Assembly: GCA_023014335.1 (NCBI GenBank)
Contig: JAECYW010000003.1
Coordinates: 2,356,001 to 2,420,000, forward strand
Reading direction: 5' to 3'
Source of the DNA: Galerina marginata
Taxonomy: Eukaryota; Basidiomycota; Agaricomycetes; Agaricales; Galerinaceae
DNA: 64,000 bases
The notes beneath the pieces were generated by a model. It was given only the letters and a program-made list of their open reading frames with translations, ran no database searches and was not told where the DNA came from. Made by a program: the position numbers and the translations under genes. Shown here in pieces: positions 9,921-20,400 of the stretch (position 1 is the first letter of the stretch; each line of letters begins with the position of its first letter).

Positions 9921-10640
9921 GACTCCACGTCACGGCAGGCCCACCCACCATCTGCGACGGCCGTCGCGCTGAGTACCCCTACATCAACGAGGAGCGCACC
10001 ACGTTGGTGTGGTGTACGAGGAGGTGACGAGACGGCGCACACCCGACATCAACACGGAAACCAACCGTGTCGGTGTAGGGAGGTATGCAGCCCCAGTCAG
10101 CGTCACCCCCCACTTGCCACGACCGCCGCCATGTGCCCAGTACCTCCACGTCTGTGGAACTCACCGCGTCACGTCAAGCCCACCCACCATCTGCGACGGC
10201 CGTCGCGCCCAGTACCCCCACATCAATGAGGAGCCCACCACGTTGGTGTGGGGGTACGAGGAGGCGACGAGACGGCGCACACCCGACATCAACACGGAAA
10301 CCAACCGTGTCGGTGTAGGCGGTTATGCAGCCCCAGTCAGCATCTCGGCAACCATGCCCCCCCACTTGCCATGACTGTCGCCACGCGCCCAGTACCTCCG
10401 CGCCAGCGGGAACTCACTGCAGGTGTGGGGTGGTTATGGGGAGACGACGAGACAGTGCACCTGCCTACCGTCAGCGACGACGGCCGTTGTGCCCAGTACC
10501 CCCGCATCGACAAGGAACCCATGATGTGGATGTTGGGGGTAGGCAGAAGCAACAAGAATTTGAGTATAGCACCAGATGACGAGAGGTGCCCCACATCGGT
10601 GCAAAAACCAACTGCGCTGCCACTGCTCACCCCATCCTGC
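9921..10640. repeat. GC-rich repeat, about 3 units of roughly 240 bp
   Basis: The block cccacccaccatctgcgacg, a gaggagcgcaccacgttggt block and gacggcgcacacccgacatc recur at about 9935-10115 and 10178-10350, with a more divergent third unit at 10440-10640. No convincing gene: frames stay open because of composition. Confidence 0.65.
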
Positions 10641-10792
10641 TCTATTATATATCAAGGTATTAGATTAATGTTTGTAAGTAGAATGATATAGATTTATTAT
10701 AAGTATGCATAGATTTAAATGAGTGAACTGAACATATAATAGTGTAGCTTTAAATTATGGGATTAAGAATAGACAAAAGATACTTATGAATA
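10641..10792. other. AT-rich spacer before the hairpins
   Basis: Sharp return to AT-rich sequence; no open frame and no repeat of note. Confidence 0.4.
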
Positions 10793-10863
10793 CGAAAAAA
10801 TGAGAGGCAGAAGCAGGTAGGTGAGCGAAGCGAGACTGCCTGTTTCTGTCTCTCATTTTTTCG
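10793..10863. repeat. palindromic hairpin 1
   Basis: Arms 10793-10820 and 10836-10863 (28 bp each), loop gtgagcgaagcgaga. The few non-Watson-Crick positions are G-T (G-U in RNA) pairs. Confidence 0.88.
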
Positions 10864-10896
10864 TTGACTGAAGTTTGATTCTGTGTATAAGAAATA

Positions 10897-10965
10897 GAAA
10901 AAATGCAAGGCAGAAGCAGGTAGGCGAGCGAAGCGAGACTGCCTGCTTCTGTCTTGCATTTTTTC
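10897..10965. repeat. palindromic hairpin 2
   Basis: Arms 10897-10923 and 10939-10965. Loop core gcgagcgaagcgaga. Compared with hairpin 1, two stem positions differ and both arms changed so that pairing is kept. Confidence 0.88.
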
Positions 10966-11026
10966 GTTTACTGAATATTATTCTTATCCACTTTATATGG
11001 TACTGTGTGGCCTCTAATAAGAAACA

Positions 11027-11095
11027 GAAAAAATGCAAGGCAGAAGCAGGTAGGCGAGCGGAGCGAGACTGCCTGCTTCTGTCTTGCATTTTTTC
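11027..11095. repeat. palindromic hairpin 3
   Basis: Arms 11027-11053 and 11069-11095. Arms match hairpin 2; the loop has gagcggagcgag in place of gagcgaagcgag. Confidence 0.88.
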
Positions 11096-11157
11096 GTCTA
11101 CTCAAATTCAATTTATGCTTTACAAAATTTGTACAGAATTTTAACAGAATCACTATG

Positions 11158-11264
11158 GAGGCGCGAAGCGCCGACAGAGCAGGGTCCAGGGGCGCAGCCC
11201 CGGCAAGCTGGAGAACCGTCGCGCAGAGCCGGGTGAGCGAAGCGAACCCCGGCGCGTAGCGACG
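11158..11264. repeat. cluster of short GC-rich palindromes
   Basis: Three palindromes follow each other: ggcgc-gaa-gcgcc (11160-11172), ggggc-gca-gcccc (11189-11201), and a longer imperfect one at 11217-11264 whose tip again carries gagcgaagcga. They lie in AT-rich surroundings and resemble mobile GC clusters. Confidence 0.75.
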
Positions 11265-11280
11265 GGTCGTAAGCTTGTTC

Positions 11281-11348
11281 ATGATATAAAAGGCAATCAA
11301 GATGCAATTGCCTAAAATGGCAGTATTTAGTCAGCCAGCTAATTTTGG
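11281..11348 (+). repeat. fragment of the 992-bp hAT-like MITE
   Basis: Matches the MITE interior at 13354-13421 with about one mismatch (the block atgatataaaaggcaatc and following). It is the direct continuation of the fragment that ends at 9053, so about 2.2 kb now separates two adjacent MITE blocks. Confidence 0.7.
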
Positions 11349-12012
11349 TACAAGCCGGGCCCGCGGCCTGCAGGATGCCGCTTCTATTTCCGCATTTCTA
11401 TTTCCTTCCTTGTTGGCACTCTTTCCTTTAGCCCTTTCAACCAACCACAACCCACGCTCCTCTCCTCCCTCCAGCCATGTCCACTGTCTGTTGTACTGCC
11501 AGCCTAATTTACGTGGCCAAATCCGACGCTCAGCACCTTCCAAGTGCTCCTCCCCTATGTAGGCTGAAAGTTGAAGGATTTTAAAGGGGGGGAACACACC
11601 TGGTACGTCACAAAAATGCCCCCTGCTGTGCAGCTAACCCACACCTTGTCACATCCCAGCACCGGCAAGGACATTGTCATCCCATGATTTCCCGTGTTTG
11701 CCGCCACGTCACAGCAAGGATACCTGTGGTGAGGACACGGAAACCCATCACATTGGGGTAGCGTGTATTGTGTACAATGACATGGCTAATTCAGGTCCAG
11801 ATCCACTTCGTCGACCACTGCAGATATGTCTGACTGCTCCCGCCTTGTCGACAGCAGTCCTGCTGCAGCTGCCAGCTCAAACAACATCGACGTGGATGAA
11901 GTGGCCTCATCACCGGGGCTTCCACCACCTGGAGCGATACCGACGCGGATGACGCGGCCCATTACCAGGGCCTCCACCACGCCATGCCCCCGTTGCTGCC
12001 TCCTCCACCCAT
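11349..12012. other. GC-rich degenerate repetitive sequence
   Basis: Related in phrase content (gccgccacgtcacagcaagg; cctccacccatg; gtcgac) to 9400-10600, 13005-13048, 14041-14250 and 16060-16340. These pieces look like one old repeat region later split by insertions. No gene supported. Confidence 0.45.
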
Positions 12013-12020
12013 GTCGACAT

Positions 12021-13003
12021 GGAGGTCTTTACCTTCACCCAGGTTTTCCGTACGGAGTCCATGTGGAGGGTGGAGTCCGTATGGAGTCCCTCCATAAATT
12101 TTTTGGCTGGTGGCCCTGCCAAAGTGTGGTCAAAATCCACATGGAAATAACATGGACTCCATAAGGAGGTGTGGAGTCCACATGGACTAGTTGGTGGAGT
12201 TGGCGGAGTCTCTATATAAAATAAAGGAGTTTATATACTGAAACATTGTTTGTGAGTTGATTACATAAGATATAATGGTAATGTAATCAATCAATAATGA
12301 TAAACAAATATAAATAATATTTTTAAAAATAAAAATAAAATAAAATAAATATTCATTTCGAAAGACTCGCGTTTCGGCGACTTTTTTGCACTTTTCTCGC
12401 CAAGGAATACAGCTAGTCATGTGATTTTGATGGATGCATAACTTTTGGAATGATCTCCATGGTTACTATTTTTGGAAAAAAGTTCCCACGGTATTTATAT
12501 TTGGTGAATAAGCTTACAAATATCAGATATTTGTGATTATTTATATATATTTGGAATCTCCTTGAAATTCCGAATCCGGTGATACCCTATTGACCCTGAA
12601 CTTATGGTAATATAAATATGATTTATATAAATAATTTAAAGTAGCAGGGGTATATATAGCTATTTCTCTTAGGGCTAAGAAAGCCTCTATGGTCTAGTGG
12701 TTAAGAGCTGTGTGCTTTGGCTTATATGACTAGAAGTCTTGGGTTCAATTTCTGTGGAATGTAAAATTTTGCAGGTTTGAGATTCTGACTAAGTCCATTT
12801 CGTTAAAGTCCACTCTGACCACAAAATGGGTGGAGTCTATGTGGAGTCCACATGGAGTCCATATAGACTCCATGTGGAATCCATGTGGAATCTGCCAAAA
12901 TGAGTGTACTCCACTAGATCCATATGAACTCCATGTGGACTCCACCTAATTTCAGGTGGAGTGGTGGACTCCATGTGGAATACCTGGGTGGAGGTAAAGT
13001 ACA
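12021..13003. mobile_element. 983-bp element with 8-bp duplication and imperfect inverted ends
   Basis: Flanked by the direct 8-bp repeat gtcgacat (12013-12020 and 13004-13011), as expected for a hAT-type insertion. The ends are imperfect inverted repeats: ctttacc-t-cacccaggt near the left, and its complement near the right. Both arms continue with tandem variants of tggagtccacatggagtcc. The interior is AT-rich and non-coding and includes a tRNA-like segment. Confidence 0.65.
12683..12756 (+). ncRNA. tRNA-like segment (pseudo-tRNA or SINE-type promoter)
   Basis: Contains an A-box-like tggtctagtgg followed by ttaag, and 40 bases later a B-box-like gggttcaattt, in the spacing of a pol III tRNA promoter. 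The acceptor arm does not pair and no clear anticodon stem forms, so it is not a functional tRNA gene. It lies inside the 983-bp element. Confidence 0.5.
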
Positions 13004-13048
13004 GTCGACATGGCTAATGCAGCCCCGCATCCACCTCCTCAACCGCTG

Positions 13049-14040
13049 CAGCCTATGCCGCTAGTTGAAGACATCAGGTAGGTAAAGTACCCAAAGAGGC
13101 TCATGCATCAGATAGGTAAGTTGACCATGTTGGGCAGTTTACCAACAGCCTGCATATTTGTTAGACTACGTCGTACGACAACATGGCTTACGTACAGAGA
13201 GAAATATATATATTTATTTGGTGATTGATGGCATCAATTGAGATCACATGACTTTGAATTTGCCTCTATTGACATGCTTGTCGCACATTTATGTAATTTT
13301 ATGGCCTCAAATGTAAACAAATGTAAATAAAAGCTCTCAGGGCCACTGCATCCATGATATAAAAGGCAATCAAGATGCAATTGCCTAAAGTGGCAGTATT
13401 TAGTCAGCCAGCTAATTTTGGACTTAGCAGCATTTGTGCTAAGTTTTTTAATTTATTAATTAACACTAAAAGCCTTATATCTTAATGAGGAAGGTACCTA
13501 GTCATGTGATTTAAATTTTAATAGAGTCTAAAAATAGATTACATTCTTTTGAGACCCTCTTTCCTTTTTGGGAAATTTTCCCGTCAGCCAAAATTTCTCA
13601 CCGCCGGCTTTTTTTCACTTTTTTGCATTTTTCTCTGTGGGAAAAATAGCTAGGCACAAAATTTTGATGGGTTCAGGGTCAAATGGCTGGGCCGCACATT
13701 TTTTATTAATAGCACAGCCACATCTGAGCACATTCAGGGATGGCTTGGTAAACTGCCCAAGCTGTCAAAAAATGAGGCCAGTTTGCCGAGACTTTCCAGG
13801 ATGTACTCGGATGTGGCTGCGCCTCTGATAAAAAATGACGTAATCAGTGACGCGTCCCTGAATCCATCAAAATTGTGGCTGTGTCTTCTTTCCTCATTGA
13901 GATATGAGCCAAATAGTAGTATATAGACAACTTACAGTCTTTGGTAAGTTGACCCAGTCTTGGGCAGAATACCTATCTGATGCATGGGGCCCTTTGGGCA
14001 ACTTACCATTATTTACACATCAAGGTAGCAGCAACAAGTG
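13049..14040 (+). mobile_element. 992-bp hAT-like MITE, copy 1
   Basis: Starts cagcctatgccgctagttga and ends caaggtagcagcaacaagtg. Subterminal inverted repeats are visible: catgcatcagataggta near the left, and its complement tacctatctgatgcatg near the right. The flanks share the 7-bp direct repeat accgctg. Every block compared with the copy at 18171-19162 was identical, including the length. The 86-codon frame inside is shared only because the DNA is shared and is not supported as a gene. Confidence 0.82.
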
Positions 14041-14301
14041 ACCGCTGTGGATATGGTCGACGCTGCCCCACGTTGTCAACTTGGCCGGAGCGGCCACATC
14101 ACCTCCACCACTTCAGGTGACATCGACATGGATTTGGATGCTCCTCCACCCACGGCTGCCTCCGCTCCTACCTGGGTCGTCATGCTCCTGGGTGCGTCGT
14201 CTTTTAGTGTTCAGCTTCGTCACAACCTAAGCTTACCCTAAGCAGCTTGGCAAGTCTTGCGCGTGTCCAAGCAAAAACCAGCTTTGCGTCGCATGAAACC
14301 A
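14041..14301. other. GC-rich repeat remnant
   Basis: Continuation of the GC-rich region interrupted by the MITE (gacatcgacatgg and cctccacccacggctgcctc phrases). No supported gene. Confidence 0.4.
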
Positions 14302-14593
14302 CTTGGTCAGAGGCCATTGCTGTGCATGGCAAAAACAAGTTCTTACTTTGGGGTGAGGCAGTGCCTGAAGACATGACCTAATCAACCCTGGATACACATG
14401 CCACATGAAAGCCCTGATTTTTAGGATTTTTTTGATACCAAGATCATAAAAATTGGCCCAGTAATGGCTGAGATACAGAAATCATGCAGGGTCACTATAG
14501 CAGTGGGAAAATTTCGAATGATCACATTAGAAACCATTTCCTTCTGCTATCAAGTGTAGAAAACAAGTTCTTTTACTATGTAAGAACTTGTAA
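14302..14593 (+). mobile_element. family 1 element, internally deleted (copy F)
   Basis: Standard 5' end, then a jump to the block shared with 7905-8119, then the standard hairpin 3' end with AA. It is directly followed by a second family 1 3' half. Confidence 0.7.
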
Positions 14594-14933
14594 CTTACAC
14601 TGTTATTAAATAAATATATATTAAATACATAAATAATATGTAGTCCGCTCAAATCTGACCCGATTAGGATGTTTTTATACTCAAAAAAAGCAGAAAAATG
14701 AGGTGGTTCTAACAAGCCTGAAATCAACTGGTCACATAGTGACCAGGAAGGGCCTGATTTTTATGAATTTTTTGATACCAAGATCATAAAAATTGGCCCA
14801 GTAATGGCTGAGATACAGAAACCATGCAGAGTCACTATAGCAGTGGGAGAATTTTGAATGTTTGTGTTAGAAACCATTTCCTTCTGCTATCAAGTGTAGA
14901 AAACAAGTTCTTTTACTATGTAAGAACTTGTAA
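14594..14933 (+). mobile_element. family 1 element, 5' end missing (copy G)
   Basis: Interior and hairpin 3' end of family 1, joined directly to copy F. One 5' end is thus followed by two 3' ends. It may be a nested insertion of F into G, or a read-through product. Confidence 0.65.
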
Positions 14934-14935
14934 TT

Positions 14936-15890
14936 GTTGCTGATGGGACGTAATACCCAGGCCGCCTGGTTTTCATCAAACTGAGAAATCCATTATTCTT
15001 GACGATCTTAAATGGACGACCGCTTTCCGCGATCCATCGTACGATTTCGGCCCTATTGTTATTGTTAATTGGATTATCTTCAAAGGTGAGCCCACGTACT
15101 TGGTCTCCGTTTTAGTATGCTGACAGGGCATGTATGTTGTAGTCCCTTTACCAGTTCTTTTGAAGCTTGCTGTAATGTTGCTGCTCTTCGTGAATAGCTT
15201 CAGAACAGCCGCACGAGCCTCACCCGCGTCCTTGCGTTCCGAAGCTGCTTTCCAAACCTCGTCACCCCAACATTGTTTGACATGCTTGATGAGATTTCCA
15301 GTTGACAACTTATCCTTTGTATCTAAATACTGCCAAGGCCTATACTTGCAGCTGACTGCCATACAACTGAAGACGTGCGTTTGGCGACTGTCAACATATT
15401 CGATCTCCGGAACAGGCTCATAAAAGGCATAAACTGGGGACTTCCTGTCCTTACTCATACGCTCTAACTTTGGGTAAGTCAAATGTTTCTGACAATTATG
15501 CTGGTACTTACTTAGTTCTATTTCTGAATCTTCAGCTTCGTTCTCGGGGGGCTGCTTCTTCATGCTTGCTGTCTTCGTCCTCGCTGTCGGTGACATTAAT
15601 TACAGTCGCCTTTTGGGGCCTCTTAGCCGATGGCTTTGGTGCTGAGGCCGGGTAAGGGTAGTGTGGGTGAGAGTGTGTTATATTTTGGTAAGAGACGTAC
15701 ATTTCCCATTTGACAGAGAAGCCGATGGACCTGTTGTCTTCTTTTTCTTATTTGGGCTTAGGATTTCAGTAGCCTTGCGTTTGAGCTTCTGAAAGCCCTG
15801 AGCAGCCTTTTTAGCGAGTGGGGAGGTGGTTGACTTGGTGCTACTTAGACCTGGTCAACTTGCTGTTGTCTTTCGGTTTTGATGGTGCCA
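14936..15890 (-). pseudogene. hAT-family transposase, N-terminal remnant
   Basis: The minus-strand frame 15596-14976 shows a BED-type zinc-finger-like region (HVFSCMAVSCKYRPWQYLD, then LIKHVKQCW) typical of agaric hAT transposases. In another frame downstream it shows AEIVRWIAESGRPFKIV followed by FLSLMKT, a conserved N-terminal hAT segment. Upstream, at about 15640-15890, is a lysine-rich exon (KLKRKATEILSPNKKKK). The gene ends abruptly at copy G, so the catalytic domain is missing here. A related full element could mobilise the MITEs with 7-8 bp duplications nearby; that link is inference. Confidence 0.6.
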
Positions 15891-16515
15891 TATCTGGCTG
15901 ACCCTTTTTTATGTTGAGGCCAGCTTTTTGTATCAATGAAAACTTTAAAATAAGGAACTACATAGGTACGGGTCTGGCGGATCATGGGTGGAATATTCTG
16001 ACCCGTACCCATACCTGAAGGTACCCCTACCCATAACCCGCATGGGATACCTCAACCCATGCTGTTGCCCACTGACGCCACACGCTGCTGCCTTTCCCTA
16101 TGTTGCTGTGGCTAGTGAGCCCCGCGACTGCCTCTTCACCTGCCAGAGATACAGTCGATGTAGCTGCCCTGCTTCTACCGCCTCAAATGATGATGACACA
16201 GCTGACAACGCCGCCATATTGCCTCCATCTGTATTGTGGACACGTTGAGATGCGATGCTGCCACACTGCCTCTATCTCGAACATTGATGAAGATGGCATG
16301 GCCCCATTACAGTGCCCTCCTCCACCCATGTTCCTGTAATGCTATGCTAACTTCTGAAACCGCACTGCGCCATACTCTGATTGACCAGTACTTGAGTATA
16401 TAATAATAGTGCATTAAATAAATTTGTTATAAAATACTTCTTTTTACAATGTCTTGGAGGTACAGTAAAGGAAAACTGGACTTGAATTGCCATGCTGTGC
16501 AATGGCCCACAAACC
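15891..16515. other. GC-rich to AT-rich intergenic, no gene
   Basis: Contains short gggtacgggtatgggt-like phrases near 15960-16060, then cctccacccatg phrases shared with other GC-rich pieces of this region. No gene supported. Confidence 0.4.
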
Positions 16516-17129
16516 AAGTTGCACTAAGTTCTTTAATTTATTAATTAATACTAAAAGCCTTATATCTCAATGAGGAAGGTATCTAGTCATGTGATTTAAA
16601 TTTTAGTAGGGTCTAGATTACATTCTTTTGAAACTCTCTTTCCTTTTTGGGAAAATTTCCTGTCAGCCAAAATTTCTCACTGCTGGCTTTTTTTTTTCAG
16701 TTTTCTGCATTTTTCTCTGTGGGAAAAATAGCTAGGCACAAAAATTTGATGGATTCAGGGTCAGATGGCTTGGCGGCAAATTTTTTATTAATAGCACAGC
16801 CACATCTGAGCACATTTGGGAATGGCTTGGTAAACTACCCAAGCTGTCAAAAAGTGAGGCTAGTTTGCCGAGCCTTTCCAGGATGCACTTGGATGTGGCT
16901 GTGTCTCTGATAAAAAATGACATAATCAGCAATGCAACCCTGAATCCATCAAAAATTGTGGCTGTGTCTTCTTTCCTCATTGAGATATGAGCCAAATAGT
17001 AGTACATGGACAACTTACAGTCTTTGGTAAGTTGACCGTCCTTGGACAACTTACAGTCTTGGGCAGAATACCTATCTGATGCATAGGGCCCTTTGGGCAA
17101 CTTACCATTATTTACACATCAAGGTAGCA
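16516..17129 (+). mobile_element. 992-bp hAT-like MITE family, copy 3, 5' truncated and diverged
   Basis: Aligns with the right two thirds of copies 1 and 2 at roughly 90% by eye, including the gcatcagataggta subterminal block. The right end reads caaggtagca and is cut by the 5' LTR of the copia-type element at 17135. Its last bases may continue at 26022. Confidence 0.75.
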
Positions 17130-17134
17130 GTAAG

Positions 17135-17318
17135 TGTTAGATTTAGGTCACGTGATCCTGGTGCTCACGTGTTTTGTTGTACGAATATGGTAGTTACGGT
17201 TCAAATATACCTTGCTGTTGTACCTTGTACTTCTGTTGTGGCCATTAGGTGTCTGTGTTTGCGTTTTCCTCCCTTTAGGTGTCTTTCTTCATCCCTACCC
17301 CCTTCACCACTTCTAACA
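17135..17318 (+). repeat. 5' LTR
   Basis: 184 bp, TG...CA ends with the 7-bp inverted terminus tgttaga/tctaaca. It differs from the 3' LTR at three positions by eye (about 98.4% identity). It contains two cacgtg-like boxes (gtcacgtgatcc, gctcacgtgttt) that could bind bHLH factors. Confidence 0.92.
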
Positions 17319-17330
17319 GGTTATGGGCCC
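17319..17330 (+). other. primer-binding site, half-tRNA initiator-Met type
   Basis: Immediately after the LTR is ggttatgggccc. This complements the anticodon loop and stem of initiator tRNA-Met (cat anticodon within gggcccataacc) rather than a tRNA 3' end, as in Drosophila copia, which primes from a tRNA-Met 5' half. Confidence 0.7.
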
Positions 17331-17424
17331 TGGTCCCTTACTCTTCTCCACTGCCAACTCATCAAACTAGGACACCCTTATCTTTGACCCCATCATCATA
17401 TCATTTCACCATCTCAGCTTTATT

Positions 17425-20400
17425 ATGGCCACCATACCTGCTGCTATCACAACCATGATCACAACCAACCCCAAACTGGATGAATTAAACTGGTTCACAT
17501 GGTCCAAGAAGATGAAAATGGTCTTTCTTGCTGTAGGACTTGATGGGATTGTATCTGGAACACCACCAACAGAAAAGAGCCCCAAGGACAAGTGGGATGT
17601 GCTAGATCGACAAATGCTAGCCTATCTCTATATGGCCATCTCTGACAATTTCCAGTATCTAGTCGAGGACGAACAGACCGCATCAGCTGCATGGGCAAAG
17701 CTGAAGGAGCATTTCCAGTGTTCAACTCTTGGTGCTCGGATGATGGCCCGGAAGGAGTTTTACGAAATCACCCATGACCCATCACGTCCCATGTCCCAGT
17801 ATATCCACTCGGTCACAGCAGCCAAGACAAAGCTTGAATCACTTAATTGCCCCATCTCGGACACAGAACTCCTGGATGTCATACTTATGCGTCTTGATCC
17901 ATCCTTCGAACCTGTCCGCATCACCATTCTCGCTCAGAAGACCGAACCATCTCTCAAAGATGTCAAAGCCATCCTCACCTCATCCTCCGCTTCCGACATC
18001 AAAATTGAACCTAGCGATTTCGTTTTAGCAGCCCGCATGGATCGTTCAAAGAAGACCGGCTCTGTTGACGATAAAGGTTTCCGATGGTGTGAAACTGATC
18101 GTGACGGGGTGTGTCACCAGTGCAGCCGATCTGGGCACATTGCGGCAAGATGCATGTACAACATGCCCCACAGCCTATGCCGCTAGTTGAAGACATCAGG
18201 TAGGTAAAGTACCCAAAGAGGCTCATGCATCAGATAGGTAAGTTGACCATGTTGGGCAGTTTACCAACAGCCTGCATATTTGTTAGACTACGTCGTACGA
18301 CAACATGGCTTACGTACAGAGAGAAATATATATATTTATTTGGTGATTGATGGCATCAATTGAGATCACATGACTTTGAATTTGCCTCTATTGACATGCT
18401 TGTCGCACATTTATGTAATTTTATGGCCTCAAATGTAAACAAATGTAAATAAAAGCTCTCAGGGCCACTGCATCCATGATATAAAAGGCAATCAAGATGC
18501 AATTGCCTAAAGTGGCAGTATTTAGTCAGCCAGCTAATTTTGGACTTAGCAGCATTTGTGCTAAGTTTTTTAATTTATTAATTAACACTAAAAGCCTTAT
18601 ATCTTAATGAGGAAGGTACCTAGTCATGTGATTTAAATTTTAATAGAGTCTAAAAATAGATTACATTCTTTTGAGACCCTCTTTCCTTTTTGGGAAATTT
18701 TCCCGTCAGCCAAAATTTCTCACCGCCGGCTTTTTTTCACTTTTTTGCATTTTTCTCTGTGGGAAAAATAGCTAGGCACAAAATTTTGATGGGTTCAGGG
18801 TCAAATGGCTGGGCCGCACATTTTTTATTAATAGCACAGCCACATCTGAGCACATTCAGGGATGGCTTGGTAAACTGCCCAAGCTGTCAAAAAATGAGGC
18901 CAGTTTGCCGAGACTTTCCAGGATGTACTCGGATGTGGCTGCGCCTCTGATAAAAAATGACGTAATCAGTGACGCGTCCCTGAATCCATCAAAATTGTGG
19001 CTGTGTCTTCTTTCCTCATTGAGATATGAGCCAAATAGTAGTATATAGACAACTTACAGTCTTTGGTAAGTTGACCCAGTCTTGGGCAGAATACCTATCT
19101 GATGCATGGGGCCCTTTGGGCAACTTACCATTATTTACACATCAAGGTAGCAGCAACAAGTGATGCCCCAGTGTGTCAAAGACTGGATCATGTCAAATTG
19201 TGCCCCGTCACCCTCACCTCTGCAGGAGAATGCTGGTGTTGCATATGTGCCATCATATGATCCCAATTCCGGTGTAGGTCCACTCTAGTCTCGGCCACCC
19301 AAACTCTTTCGGAAGAGCTACCCGATTTGGGTATCTCCCCGTTAGAGTCTGGGACACTTCCACCGGTCTCAAGGTACCATTGCGTTCGTGAATTTCCCGG
19401 CCCTTATGTAAGCATCCAGGGCCTTTCTTATCATCGCGATGGATAATCTTCCTACTATAAACCTCGTGTTAAGTCAATGTCATACCTGTCTTTTTGCTTG
19501 TAATCCATGTCTGGTCAATCTAATCATCCTCACATACCCTTTACCCTGCTTGGCCTGCATTATGAGTCTGACGATGAAGACCCAGAAGCCGTTAGCTCCC
19601 CTGGTCCTCATTCCTCACCTTCCCGTGTCCTCCCACTAAGCCCTTCTCAAGGCACTGCCTTTTCCACACTCCCCGAGCTCTCAGAAGATGAGGAAAATGA
19701 TTCTGCCTACTCGCCTGATCCCGAAACTCCAACAAAACGATCATCCCCGCTGTCTAATACCGAGAAGACTTTGTTAACATTAGAATTTATGCGAAACTTT
19801 TCTCGCTTCTCTTTGCGGCAATTCCTTGAGACAGTTTTCACCTCAAAGCACGGCAGTATAACAAATGTTTCTAACACATTTATTGCAAGTGAGGGTCTTT
19901 TAATAACCTTGGATAGACTTTGGGATGCGTCTGGAGGACTTGGAAACAACGTGTTAACTCAATGGGTGGTACAAAAGGCAGCTAGGGCATGTGCGAGAGA
20001 AGCTGGCTGGCTATCAGATCGCGCATCCAAAGGACCCCATGAAGATGATGCAAAAGCCCTCCGGGTTGCTTCCCGAGATGTAAACGTGAAGATGATAAAT
20101 GATTTCAAATTTTCAGATCTCATTACTCGCTATGACCGGATAACCCCTCATTTTCAATCAATTCTCAAGGAAGTCATTGCAAGAGATAAGAAGGAAATGA
20201 CACATGGAAGCCGTGACCCAGATTTTGTAAGGAATACATTGCTCAAATCTAGAATTGCAAGTTAACTTTAAGTGCAACAGGGCCGAACTTTAATCACTTC
20301 AATGGCGCTCAATTTACGGAGTCGGAAACTTAACTACCATGCTGCGATTAACAGCCTGCTCTTCTGGGACAATCGAGTTCCAAAACACCTGGTTCACATG

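Noticed and set aside
10009..10691. Overlapping long open frames on both strands in GC-rich repeats
   Set aside because: Frames are open because of composition and repetition; translations are low complexity with no splice signals or domains.
13568..13828. 86-aa open frame repeated at 18690-18950
   Set aside because: It is identical only because it lies in identical MITE copies; the third copy has changes and there is no family resemblance.
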